From: Isoetes taiwanensis
Taxonomy: Eukaryota > Streptophyta > Lycopodiopsida > Isoetales > Isoetaceae
Assembly: GCA_021234155.1 (NCBI GenBank)
Contig: JAJEKV010000066.1
Span: 6,174,800 to 6,238,799, forward strand
DNA length: 64,000 bases
Direction: 5' to 3'
Shown piece after piece: positions 42,661 through 52,964 of the stretch (position 1 is the stretch's first letter; every line of letters begins with the position of its first letter). Below the pieces are notes generated by a model, which searched no databases, was not told the DNA's origin, and saw only the letters and a list, made by a program, of their open reading frames with translations. A program made the position numbers and the translations under genes.

Positions 42661-43600
42661 GTAATCAATTCCAAATCTTGAGTGAGGCATTGCACGACCG
42701 ATTACACAACAGTTCATAAAATCGGGTCTCAAAGTAGACCATGCTTGTTGTGGTCTACTTCTTTTCTACGCCCGGCGGTCTTTGCAAGATGACTCCGGTT
42801 GCGGCTCAGAGTTCGTGTTTGAGGCAGCTTAGCGACTCTATCACGAAGTTTTACTAATGCCACATTTGGTTGCAAGTTAACTTCCGCTCTCTCTTAAAGT
42901 CATCTTGCTTGTTTTAAAGGATTGTCTAGCGGACTAGCAAAATGCGACTCCGCGATAATACACAACCCCGACAAATAAAGAACCTACAAGTCAAGCAAAG
43001 ATAAAACTTTGAATTTAGTGCTTAGCACATGAGGGTAAATCAACTCACTCTAACCAAAACAAAACGCTAATTTTACGCTTCCTATTCCTACTACACTAAG
43101 ACCCTAACATGAGTATGTATGTGCAAGGCCAATTATAGGGTAACAAATAAAAGGACCAAAACACGATTTATGATCTATAGCCCAGCTACTGCCAAAATGC
43201 AAGGCTAGCAAGTTTTAAATGCATTGCACTTGTCCCCAGGTCACGCTTTTTTCAAAAGACGAGACCAATCGAATGCTTATCAAAACATACGCCAGTTCCT
43301 ATATTAGTGTCGGACTTTCATCAACAACACCATCGGGAACTAGGTGTGAATTAATAAAACATTCTTCTAACCCTTAATAAAAGTACAAACGCGCACACCT
43401 TTCGACAATCGTGACCAAGGCCAACAACTACAAGGCGAGGGTTATACTCCTAATAAAGGATGACCCTAGTTGCCTTAAGCTTCAGCAGTGCCACCCACCC
43501 TCGGCATGGCGCAAATAAATGCGGCAATACCAGGCAAGGGGCATGCCTATGCTCTTAGCAACACGCGACCCTAAAAAAGCCCTCTCAGTTGTCGTTTAAG
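42660..43600. other. hAT interior, unrecognised
   Basis: No clear coding block. It could include 5' sequence of antisense gene A. Confidence 0.3.
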
Positions 43601-43929
43601 GGAAGGCAACCAATTTCTTTTCTTCTTTGGTTTTCTTTTTTTTTACTTTACTCTTGAATTATTATTTGCTTAAATTGTTATTATTATTTTTTTTTTCTAA
43701 AATAGGCCAAGCTCAAATTACACGTAACAAGGCACTCACCATCGTTATTTCCCATACGAGGGGCAAAGTGGGCCTAACTCATGGACCTAACCTGGCCTAC
43801 CTATCAAAAAACAACAAAAAAAACCTAAAAACTAAGAAAAACAAAAAAAAAAAAGGTTTTGGGTGGCAAATTGCAAGGTTGGGCGCAGCAAATTACCTTT
43901 TTTGCGGCGCAAAAACTGAATCCGCGCGC

Positions 43930-44215
43930 CGCAAATATATAAAAAAATTTACGTCACGCTTGAAAACTTCCGGGCCACAGCGTCTGAAAACTTTTCGCTG
44001 TCGCCAAAAAAAAAAATCGTCTGCTTAACACCGCGCGGCTTCAGACGTGAAGCTTTTAAAAGCGTCTGTGAAAAACTTTCGGCGTCTGGAATTTTCGCTG
44101 CGTCGCAAAAGTCGTCCAGAGAATTTTTTCTGCGTAAAAATTGTATTTCGTCATGTGACGCAGTTTTTCACAGACGCTTTTCACGGAAGCTTTCAAGTCT
44201 GACAAATTTTTCCGG
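43930..44215. repeat. Right subterminal repeat block of the hAT element
   Basis: CAGCGTCTGAAAA, AGCGTCTGTGAAAAAC, GGCGTCTGGAA, TTCAGACGTGAAG and CACAGACGC are interspersed with GCTGCGTCGC. This mirrors the left block at 33825-34085. Confidence 0.8.
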
Positions 44216-44320
44216 CCGGCGAGGTTTTTATACGTTAAATACGTATTTTATTAAAAAATACGTATTTTTTGACTTTATACGTCAGGAATTTTAATTTTGT
44301 ACGTATAGAACCTATCCCTG

Positions 44321-44328
44321 ATTTATAT
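44321..44328. repeat. hAT target-site duplication, right
   Basis: ATTTATAT, identical to 33697-33704. Confidence 0.95.
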
Positions 44329-44753
44329 AGAATGGTTGGCAAATGTAAAAAAGAATAAGATTAATTTTAATGGCGTATATGTCAAATAATCCATCTCTTT
44401 TCATCAGCATTTGGCAAATTCGAACTCTATAATTCAAAAATATAGGGAAGTACATTTATGACTTATGCTCAAAGTAGAAATGGGTTTGAATTCAAGGCAT
44501 AAAAATGGAAGTCTTTATGGAGAAAATCTAGTATTTCTAGGTCATCTATTCAATTCTAAAACCAAATTGATTCCATGAAATACATTATCTGCAAATGCAA
44601 CAAGGAAAACTCTATCAAGTCACACAAATCTCAAGGAATAACTTGCAGACAATCTTGTGATGCTCAAAAGCCAGTGTTTGTATAAACGAGGATGAATACT
44701 AGATTTTTAGTCGCAAGAAGCTATAGAATTGGGGGCGAATGCGCTGCTTCACA

Positions 44754-45290
44754 AATCATGAGATACCTGATTATGATAATCTGATTAAAATTCTTAAGTT
44801 ATAGGAAAAAAATTCAGCAAAAGAACTAGCAGAAACCATCGATTCTCATTTGCAGATAAGCTATGGCAAAAACGTTTTCTTTGATGATTAGGGAAGCAGG
44901 AAGCAACATTGTCGCAGCTAATTATAGACCATTTAGATCATTCCAGATGCATCATATGATGACATGATCTGTGCTCATGTTCCGTAAATGGCAGAGCAGA
45001 GGACGTTTTGAGAATGGAGCTGCATGCATTTCTTCAAACATGAACTAAAGCTCAAGGTAAGTTCAAGATGCCTTCATTATGTACAGTTATTTTTGGAATA
45101 ATCGTAGTCATCAAAGATGGAGCCTTGTTTGTCTTTATAAATATATTTCCCAAAGATATGTTTTTTGCCGCAAATAAAAGCTTTGGCATTGTCTAGAACC
45201 TATAGAGGCAACTGGATGCTTGGTGGTATGCTTGGTTGCATAGTTATTTTTCCATGATACATATTACATCATAGTGTCATTCAAGTTCAA
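44754..45290 (+). repeat. Host segmental duplication, copy 2
   Basis: Matches 33137-33660 from ATCATGAG(A/C)TACCTGATTA through GCAGAGCAGAGGACGTTTTG and CTCAAGGTAAGT to TTTTTCCAT.ATG. With the hAT length removed, the two copies lie about 980 bp apart, so they were a tandem duplication before the hAT inserted. A third, shorter relative of the exon block (GCAAAGCAGAGGACATTTTG.., CACAAGGTATGT) is at 45450-45515. Confidence 0.75.
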
Positions 45291-45299
45291 TTGTGGTGT

Positions 45300-46160
45300 G
45301 TTGGACTTTTGTCCCACAGTACACAGGAACACGTCATTGCCAAAGATGTCTTTATTGTACATATATTATTGTCCAAGCTGTCTTTTTATTTTACGTGTAT
45401 CATAAAATGAACTAATCTTTTCTTTTGTTCTGTGTCCCATAAATATGCAAAGCAGAGGACATTTTGCAAAAGGATTTACATGCATCTTTGCAAGATAAAT
45501 TATAGCACAAGGTATGTCCAACTCTCCAATTCTTATATGCTGCAGGATCAGGATCAAGAGATTACTATATTCTTCCTCTTTGGCCTATAATTCTGTTTTG
45601 TGTTCATTTAAAACAATGAGATTTGTGAGGGAGACGCTGCTCAATAAACCTACATCTCAGAGCCATAAATGTGTGATGCGATAACAAACATATGTTTATT
45701 TCTTTTACTGTAGTACTAAATTTTAATTTGAAATTGGACAATGGTAGATAATGATGTTTTGTATCTATATAAAATTGACAAACAAGATTTAGGTTGACAA
45801 ATTATCCATTTTAAATATACAATCATTGTAGCTTACATAAATTAGATCACTTACCTTTATTTCTGCGCAAGTTCTTTTACCTCTGTTGATCATTGTACGT
45901 ATACAAACTTACACGGTGGAATGGAGAGCGTTTATGTTTTGAAGCCTTACTCATAGACAACTTTCAATTATAATAGATTGAAAGGGGCTGATTCTGGAGC
46001 AGCTCTATAGAGAAGAGGATGTCTCTGACATTTATACTCCAGGTCAACCTTCTAGGCTATGTCTGTACTTCTCCTATTCTCCTGTTTGTTGAATTTGCAA
46101 GAAAGCCATATGAAATCTTTCTTCGTTGAGGATCATTTGCGCTACTAGTCCTTAGAATAT
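45300..46160. other. Exon-like relic and AT-rich sequence
   Basis: Contains the third exon-like copy (45450-45515). Otherwise nothing recognised. Confidence 0.35.
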
Positions 46161-46171
46161 TCAAGGCTTGG

Positions 46172-46423
46172 ATGTTACATGGAGCGTTCAAGCACATTCC
46201 TCAGCAGCTCAAAGACGAAAGGGATAACATGCGACATGCACATCGATCTGAGAATTTGGCGGTCCATAAGCACCAGGTCCGCGGCGGCGGCCCGAGATTT
46301 TTGCCGTCCTCAGATGACCCTTCTGTTGAAAGCATGAAAATTCAAGGCGAATCAGCTCCTGTTACAGGCATCTACACATTGGAAGACAATGTTGAACAAC
46401 TTTCAAGATGCTACAACACATAA
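46172..46423 (+). CDS. Unidentified frame upstream of the ARF relic
   Basis: The frame HIPQQLKDERDNMRHAHRSE, then GPRFLPSSDDPSVESMKIQG, runs to a stop at 46423, about 50 bp before the PB1 block in the same orientation. It could be part of the ARF middle region, but I cannot confirm this. Confidence 0.3.
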   Translation: MLHGAFKHIPQQLKDERDNMRHAHRSENLAVHKHQVRGGGPRFLPSSDDPSVESMKIQGESAPVTGIYTLEDNVEQLSRCYNT

Positions 46424-46470
46424 AAAATGATAGATGAAGAAAAGCAAAGATATGGCCATCTTTCTCGACG

Positions 46471-46849
46471 AGGACATGCACAAAGGTGCACAGCCAAGGA
46501 GTGGCTATAGGCCGTGCGGTAGACCTTTCAAAGTTTGAAGGTTATACAGACTTTTTTCGAGAACTACAGAATTTGTTTGGTATTGAAGAAGCACTTGATG
46601 ACCCAGACAGCGGATGGCAAGTCGTCTATATAGATAATAAAGTTGTTGGGGCTTGGCATGAATTTTGTAACATTGTTCGGAATGTTCGCATTTTATCCCC
46701 TTTTTGCAGAAGTGGATAAAATGAAATTGCCTTTGTTTGGGAAGAATGCTCCAGATGATGAACCATCTAGTAGAGAAGTCTCAAGATTATCACAGGATTC
46801 CTCATGTTCTCCTGTCATCTCAAAATGTTGTAATGATATTGTTTTCTGA
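46471..46849 (+). pseudogene. Auxin response factor C-terminal PB1 domain relic
   Basis: Encodes RTCTKVHSQGVAIGRAVDLS, then KFEGYTDFFRELQNLFGIEE and DDPDSGWQVVYIDN, the type I/II PB1 (Aux/IAA) interaction domain of ARF transcription factors. It begins with the invariant Lys of the basic face and reaches the GWQVVY strand. About six residues of the acidic OPCA loop (the usual DNEGDxxLVGDDPW) are lost: here DNKVVGAWHEF. It continues FCNIVRNVRILSP, then shifts frame in a T-run near 46700 to AEVDKMKLPLFGKN and a stop at 46849. Without the loop the domain could not oligomerise normally, and the B3 DNA-binding part is absent. It is therefore a pseudogene fragment. Confidence 0.85.
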
Positions 46850-46859
46850 AAGAAAGCAT

Positions 46860-47175
46860 CATCTATTTATATATGGGACAATGCTCTAGCAATGCAATTG
46901 ATATATCACATGTATGTTTGATTATATAGTTGGAAATTAGTCATGAAATTCCTTTAATTTAATAATTATGAGGGCAAAACTAGTTTGCACCACAATAAAA
47001 ACATGGGTAGGATGGATATTATGTTTAGTATCTAAATACGCATGTCTATTTTCAAACAATTAGTATTTTCTCCTATATCTAAAAGGTTATAGTTTACTTT
47101 GTTTATAGAGATTTATGATTTTTGTTGGTAGACTAAATGACAATGTCAAGGTTCAAATCCTTAGGCCTCTTGAGC
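46860..47175. other. AT-rich stretch, nothing recognised
   Basis: No coding or repeat signal. Confidence 0.3.
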
Positions 47176-47179
47176 TATG

Positions 47180-47455
47180 TAATATATGTTGACAAAGGGC
47201 TGACTCTAATTTTGACGAAAGCACTGACTTTGTTATGACGCCACAACTATTCTAAATTCTGATGTTAGAACTGACTCTAAGTCAGAGACAAAATTGATTC
47301 AATTTTGACTTAAATTTTGATGCTAATTAGACTTCAATTACGATCTGATTACGTCTCTAATTTTGAGTCTACTTATGATGCCAATTCGGTTCTAATTGAA
47401 GGCTAGTTATGATTCTAATTACGATGCTAAATTACGGTCACTAATTTTGGCGTTT
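47180..47455 (+). repeat. Degenerate minisatellite of (A)TTCTAATTATGATGC type
   Basis: Units related to GA(T/C)TCTAATT(A/T)(T/C)GA(TGC) recur about 15 times between 47195 and 47450 with period about 12 or 24 bp and heavy divergence. Confidence 0.6.
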
Positions 47456-47747
47456 TAAGCACCGAGCATAGAGGCGGTTTGTAGCATGCCTAAGTTAGAT
47501 GGAGCTATAGATTCATGCAACGTTAGGAGCTTACAGCGTTTGGCGCCATCACAAGCAGTCGAGAGGAATCTATCTCCGGCTCCAGCTGCTAGTGCTCGAT
47601 ATACTCCTTTGTGCCCGTCGGAATGAATTCCACAAAATGAAGATGATATTCGTATTGGCATTTGGGCGGACTAAGGATGGCTATGTTGTACCCTCACCCC
47701 CCCTATTTTGCCTTCAATGAGTGTGTGTCCTTAATTTCAAATTTAAG

Positions 47748-48493
47748 AATATGCTGGAACATGTTTTTATATGCAGTCCCAAAATAACAAAATCCCAAAA
47801 GAGAAGCAGTTTAGAGCATTCGAGCAACAAGAAACAGCGCTGCCGGCAAGACATGGCAACTCCACCTCAGAAGCAAGGCGGGAGATCAGACTCGACGTTT
47901 AGCAACCCAAAGAAGCGAAAGCCTGCATCTCTCAGTAAGTTTTCAATTTTGAGTCCTTGCGCCGACCTATTTTGATGATATTTTGTCTTGCAACATTTAC
48001 GTTTGAGTCCCTCATTATCATTGGTAGAACTCCTTTCTTTGTCCTCGAATGTTTGAAGACACAACTTCTGGAAACCCCTGCGGATTGCTGGTGGGTTGTG
48101 AAAGTAACAACATGTAGGAAAGAAAAATATTTGTTGTTTTGGCATAAGGGTAAAAAAAATGTCGACGACGAGTATAAGAAGGTCGGTGTAATCCTTTCTG
48201 TTGCTGCTCCAGATCAACAGTATCTCACTTTGTGTGTGGAAAATGTAGTAAAGGTAAAGTTTTATACCAAGAAATTTTCAGTTTCAAATTATTCTTCTTC
48301 ATCAATGAGCAAGGCCAAGGGAATTGACAAGAGGCCGGCGCCAATAAATTACCAGAACTTAGGCTGGAAGGATTTGGAAGGGATGAAGGAGGCTGGCAGA
48401 CTCACCTCAAGGGAGCTCGGGATGGAAATTTCCAGGGTAAGAGAGAAGTTGTTCAACACAGGATCTTCACATCCAACATGCTTAAGAGTTTAA
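47748..48493 (+). CDS. Unclassified element, ORF region 1
   Basis: A basic N-terminal frame (SSLEHSSNKKQRCRQDMATP, 47800s) is followed after a shift by CWWVVKVTTCRKEKYLLFWH and YKKVGVILSVAAPDQQYLTL. Then, across a possible AAG|GTAAAG...TTTCAG intron, comes MSKAKGIDKRPAPINYQNLG and WKDLEGMKEAGRLTSRELGM, to a stop at 48493. Composition is protein-like throughout, but I recognise no family. It is the first of a colinear series of plus-strand frames running to 52.97 kb. Confidence 0.4.
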
Positions 48494-48599
48494 AGCACTC
48501 AAATGTAGTATGGAATCTCAAAGCTATCTGAGAGGACTCTGAAGCGGATGATGATGTGAAATGGTAGACTCCCGTTCTTGGTGAGATGATGCAAATAAA

Positions 48600-49140
48600 G
48601 AGTAGAGGAGGAGGGCCAAGAAGATGGAGCGGCCCGGCTCGATTTTATCTCCAGGGGATTGGCCACAAGTTCTTCTTTGGTATAAGGCGCTGAAAGGTTT
48701 GACCGATGAAGTGGTCCTCTACAATCACAAGTAATTCAATGAAACTCACATCTTGGAGATACATAACCTCATGAGCGTCTTTTTTGTGGCGGATCCGATC
48801 TTGCGTGGCGTGATTCCATTCGGGAAAAGAGCTACATGTGAGTTGTTCGGATGGAGCATGGAGGAAGACCTAAAGGCTAAAGATATGAGGTCCTAGGTTG
48901 TGGATGGCCATCATTTCGTGAGGGTAACACAAGTATTGCAAGCGAAGGAGATCCCTCGGAGGATCAAGGATCGATATTACAAATCGTGGTCGCGAGTGTT
49001 GTCGGCCGGTCACACCATCCACCCAGAACTTGCTAGCATTAGCCACTTCGAGGAATACAATGTCGCGGCAAAGTGCCGACTACATAGATATCTTTGGCCT
49101 TTATCAAGGCTTTCTACGACTCAGTCCGAAAGCCCCACGA
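48600..49140 (+). pseudogene. Unclassified element, ORF region 2
   Basis: The frame WYKALKGLTDEVVLYNHK, stop, FNETHILEIHNLMSVFFVAD, RGVIPFGKRATCELFGWSME, stop, VVDGHHFVRVTQVLQAKEIP and SWSRVLSAGHTIHPELASIS has only two in-frame stops. It looks like a decayed structural or gag-like protein, but no zinc knuckle or catalytic motif is visible. Family unknown. The hairpin array starts directly downstream. Confidence 0.4.
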
Positions 49141-49144
49141 AGGT

Positions 49145-49615
49145 AAATATTGAGGATGGGGGGCTTTCTCGACTCACAGCTTTCTAGACTCGAGTCGAGA
49201 AAGCCTCCATCCTTTGTATTTGCCTTTCGGGAGGCTTTCTCGATTCGCGAGTCGAGAAAGCCCCATCCTATGTATTTGCCTTTCGGGGAACTTTCTCGAC
49301 TTCCTTGAGTTGAGAAGGGCCGCAAGTCTTATGTTAGTACCTTTCGGGGAAGTTTTACCCAGAAAGGACCCAGGTCCCTTGTACTTGAGGACTTTATCGA
49401 CTCGTGAGTCGAGAAAGTCTCCACGTCTGCTGTACTTGCCTTTCGGTGGACTTTCTCGACTCGCATGAGTCGAGAAGGGCCTAAGTCTTATGTTATTGCC
49501 TTTCGGAAGGGGGGGGTTGCTTAGAAAGGACCCAAGTCCCTTGTACTTGAGACTTTCTCACGTCCCCTATATTTGCCTTTCGGTGGACTTTCTCGACTCG
49601 CAAGTCAAAAAAGAT
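49145..49615. repeat. Hairpin satellite array (TTTCTCGACTCGCGAGTCGAGAAA type)
   Basis: At least six units of about 75-85 bp. Each has CTTTCTCGACTCG...CGAGTCGAGAA(A/G), able to form a perfect or near-perfect stem, then a spacer with (TGT)A(T/C)TTGCCTTTCGG. Single copies of the palindrome occur at 31937, 51335 (CTAACTCGCGAGTCTAG) and 53095 (TTCTCGACTCGCGATCCGAG). The array interrupts the coding-like series. Confidence 0.85.
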
Positions 49616-49689
49616 CCCAATCCTCTGGCCTCAATGCTTTCTGTTAGATCTTTAAAATGACTGAGCTGACTTAGTTCTATTTATTTATT

Positions 49690-50540
49690 GCAACTGCTAT
49701 CCTAACCAGATTATCATACTCGGCAACATTGGAAGGCACTAGGTTGTCCTCAGCACCCTAAAGGGAAAAAAAACTCCCTTAGATAAGTGGAAGACCTTCG
49801 AGAAGTTGTGTAGACATGTTCTTCTAGGCCATGAGGATGATGAGGAAGATGATGAAGATGAGAGAAGAAGAAAACAACAAGAAAAGGCAGGGAATCCTTA
49901 TTGGATCTGTATGATCTCATTCTATGCGCAATGAAGCTATCTAAGAAAAATAGACAGAGACTCCTTTGGACAAGGACAATCCCAAAGTTGTTTGACCACA
50001 TAATTCATGGAAAGTATCTGAGGGCTTAGCGGACAAAAAGAAACCACCGGATCTGAGCAAAATCTTTGGATGGGACTATCTTGCTAAGGAAGATAAGGAG
50101 CTCAAAAGCTGCGGGATGCAAAAGGATTATCGATGGTCTGAAGAGATAATGCATTAGAAGAGGGCATCCGCAGAATTCTACAATATTGCTACCAACCACG
50201 AGCCAAGATTTTGATACTATAAGGTGAAGGCCTCACTTGATCACGGATGACATGAAAAAAATTAAACCGGCTATGCTAGCCCTACATCAATACTAAGCTG
50301 AAGCAGAACATCAAAATCGCCTCCTTTCCTGAACATGCTATGGCGCTTCTGAAGCGCAAGCTTGGATTTGGGGTGATGCCAATTAAAATAGATGATAGCT
50401 TCTCTCCTTACTTGGTAACCTTCAATCACAAGGGATTCAGTGGTCTGGAACTAGCGGCTGGGTCTGTGGCCTTATTTTCTATAAATATGATTGAAGACCC
50501 CACCTTATTCTATGAAAAAACAGATCTTGAACAGTGATAC
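49690..50540 (+). pseudogene. Unclassified element, ORF region 3
   Basis: Acidic repeats (DDEEDDEDERRRKQQEK near 49830) and later blocks lead to MALLKRKLGFGVMPIKIDDS, FSPYLVTFNHKGFSGLELAA and GSVALFSINMIEDPTLFYEK, stop at 50537. The last 65 codons are open. Not recognised. Confidence 0.35.
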
Positions 50541-51345
50541 AAGACGTGTCTGGATATGATGGAGCTGGATACTTTCAGTTTCTTGATCTTCTACATGTCG
50601 GGCAATCAAACAACTGCATTCTCGTAGTGGGCAACCAATATTAATTTCCAACCGATATGAGCTAGAACATGAGCGTAGAGTTGGCCTGCCAAAGGCACCA
50701 AGTTTTGCCAATATAATTTTGGTTTTGGTTTCATGATCAACTGCAAACTTGGACAAGTGGTGGTCAATCGAGCATCACTATATGGATAAATTTATGGTCT
50801 CTTAGGAAAATATGGAACCCTGGAAGGGCGACAGGTTTATGGAGGATGTGCCTTCACTTGACAAAGTCAACATTGATGGTGCTATAGGTCCAATACACAA
50901 GATTCCTAGACGGCCGAGAGTCATCAAGTACTTCATTACAAGCTTGGTCGAGGGAGATTAGATTATGTGCGAGTGGTACATGAATGACCTGTTCTCCCAA
51001 GGGGCTATACTATATGGAATGAAGCCAATATCTGTGGTTGGTATTAAGGATCTGGTCAAGACCATTACATTGTACCTGGATCTGCTTCATTACCATTTTC
51101 AAAATAGAAAGACGGATGGAAACAATAAGGAAAAAGATGATGGAGATAAAGAAGAGAAAGACAGCAAAGGTGGACCTTCACATATCAAGGGCTTGGATGA
51201 ACTGATAGTAGAACAAATAATGGAGAATCTTTGGCTGAGATCAGTAATCTTTCCAAGCTCGAATGACTCAAGTTTTCGTTGTTTTTTAGTCGAAAACCCC
51301 CCAAGTATGGAAGCTTTTCGTTTTCTCACATCGGGCCTTTCCTAA
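50540..51345 (+). pseudogene. Unclassified element, ORF region 4
   Basis: After several frame changes a clean frame from 50965 reads MCEWYMNDLFSQGAILYGMK, PISVVGIKDLVKTITLYLDL and a charged low-complexity stretch (EKDDGDKEEKDSKGG). It ends at 51345 next to another copy of the CTCGCGAG palindrome. Function unknown. Confidence 0.35.
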
Positions 51346-51655
51346 CTCGCGAGTCTAGAAATCCCACCCCCACCACCCTCGTTTGACATTACTAACTGAA
51401 ATGGCTTTTATAATTTCAGGGACATTGAATGAAATCAATCAGCATCATCATCATTGTCATAGTCACGGGGATCTGAGCTCGATTTTGTTGCACAAGAGGA
51501 CACCGTTTAAAAAAGATAGTCCATAAGAAGAGATTGCTACAAAAAGCGATTACAAGCCCGCGACAAAGAACTTGAAAGAATCAAGATCCACGGCTCTAGA
51601 TCCGATCAAAAAATCTGGTTAGAGCCAAACTCGGCTGGGACCTAGAGGGCCCATA

Positions 51656-52300
51656 AAACTTGTAATTTTTGGCGTAAATGGAGTCACAGGCTGTAGTAGT
51701 GTATCAAGATGGTCATGTTCTCGAGCTCAACACCTCATAGAAGCCGTCAAAGATCTGAGAATAAGATCGTCTATCCTCGGCCCCAAGCAAAAGAAATTAT
51801 TGATTGATGCACGGGCCAGGGGGATCAAAGTGGCCATATGGTCTTGTATGGCATAGAAAGATGTTGTCAATGTCCTTGTGTACTTGGCACGCTTTGTTTT
51901 GAAGTTCAAGTTTATTTGTGGCAATGAAAAGGTTGAGCACGTGAACGACCTCGATCTGGCTATCATGAATGGGAAGCCTATTATACTGAAAAGGTTGGAA
52001 AGAATTTATGAAGCTTACAAGAATTTCAACAAACACAACACTATTATCATAGGCGACAATGCCTACAAGCATTATCATAACTCAGATAATGCCATTATTA
52101 CAAAAAGTTATCGAGCAGAAGAGTATGAAACGGATAAGTGGTTGTCTTACGATCTCATTTCAGTGTTGGCTGAGTCCATGTTTTCCATTCTGGTGGCCGA
52201 TGTACTACGGAACTATCTGAAGCACAAGGAGGTTGATGCGGAAAGCAGCGTGATCATGAGGGCTGTGGACGTAAAATATTATGGTGATCAAGATCAATGA
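51656..52300 (+). pseudogene. HAD-family FCP1/NLI-interacting-factor-like phosphatase relic
   Basis: Colinear blocks match the FCP1-homology phosphatase fold that dephosphorylates serine residues in proteins such as the RNA polymerase II tail. First, KLVIFGVNGVT (51656 on) sits where motif I, DxDGT or plant DLNG, is expected, with Gly replacing the nucleophile Asp. Then KKLLIDARARGIKVAIWSCM (motif II Ser present) is followed by one in-frame stop. From 51878 KPIILKRLERIYEAYKNF and NTIIIGDNAYKHYHNSDNAI (acidic motif III/IV loop; usual form DDSPYK) run to a stop at 52300. It is probably catalytically dead. It is embedded in the unclassified series, so it may be captured cargo. Confidence 0.6.
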
Positions 52301-52559
52301 ATTCTGAGTTGCAAAAGAAATTATGAAAAGTTGTGAAAAATTGTATTATATTCTGTAATGAAAACACTTGTATATTGTCTTCTTAGGGCCTTTCTCGAAA
52401 GGCACTACTTGTCCAAAAGATGAAGCCATTTGTATGTATGTGTATGATTGGACACATCTAAATAGAATGAATGATCTCCAAACTATTTCAGTTTTGCAAC
52501 TTTTTCTTCATTACTCATGGTTAATGGCACCGTAATTGTTAACTATGGACTTCCTCTCT

Positions 52560-52964
52560 TCTAGGTGGCAGAGAACATGGCACAGATCTGGCTCAAGCTA
52601 CACTCTTACCAGGGCTTTGGGATAAGCTTTCTCATGATCGCATGTATTACAGAACCTCAAAAGATGAGGACGAGAGAAAGAAGATTTTAGAGCTCCAAGA
52701 ACCACAAAGGATCCTGCAAGCATTGCATGACATCCACAGAGGTTGGGAAGCATATTTGACCCGATGATTGAAGAAAGGATGCGAGAGGAGGGTAAAAAAA
52801 TTGGTTGGATATGCCAGCAGGTGATTCGCGAGGCACCTCCTCGTGAGGCATTCCACGTTCTTCAGGTTGCCCCCAAAGCTTATAGAAGGCAACAAGATGC
52901 CCCACGGATTGTTCCTCTATGGTGGAACACCTACCACGATGATGTAACTGTAGTGACATCATGA
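52560..52964 (+). pseudogene. Unclassified element, ORF region 5
   Basis: The frame DRMYYRTSKDEDERKKILEL, QEPQRILQALHDIHRGWEAY shifts by one base near 52748. It then reads MIEERMREEGKKIGWICQQV, IREAPPREAFHVLQVAPKAY to a stop at 52964. Helical and charged, and not recognised. It is the last of the colinear frames before the single palindrome copy at 53095. Confidence 0.4.

Larger units (their letters stand above)
33705..44320 (+). mobile_element. hAT-superfamily DNA transposon, 10,616 bp
   Basis: The termini CAGGGATAGGTTCAATACG (left) and CAGGGATAGGTTCTATACG (right, reverse complement) form short terminal inverted repeats, flanked by the 8-bp duplication ATTTATAT. About 350 bp inside each end are dense copies of GCGTCTG/CAGACGC and GCGTCGC, as expected for transposase-binding subterminal repeats. 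The left half carries a decayed DUF659/hAT transposase in sense. The right half carries antisense coding relics. The centre holds hairpin repeats. At 10.6 kb it is much longer than typical plant hATs (about 2.5-5 kb). It is inactive as it stands, since the transposase is broken, though the ends could still be mobilised in trans. Confidence 0.95.

Noticed and set aside
43627-44028. 133-codon open frame at the right hAT end
   Set aside because: It is made of poly-T/poly-A and subterminal repeats. Composition explains the open frame.
49145-49615. CRISPR-like array of regularly spaced repeats
   Set aside because: Units are of unequal length, spacers are themselves repetitive, the repeats are full palindromes and the context is plant nuclear. 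It is a hairpin satellite.
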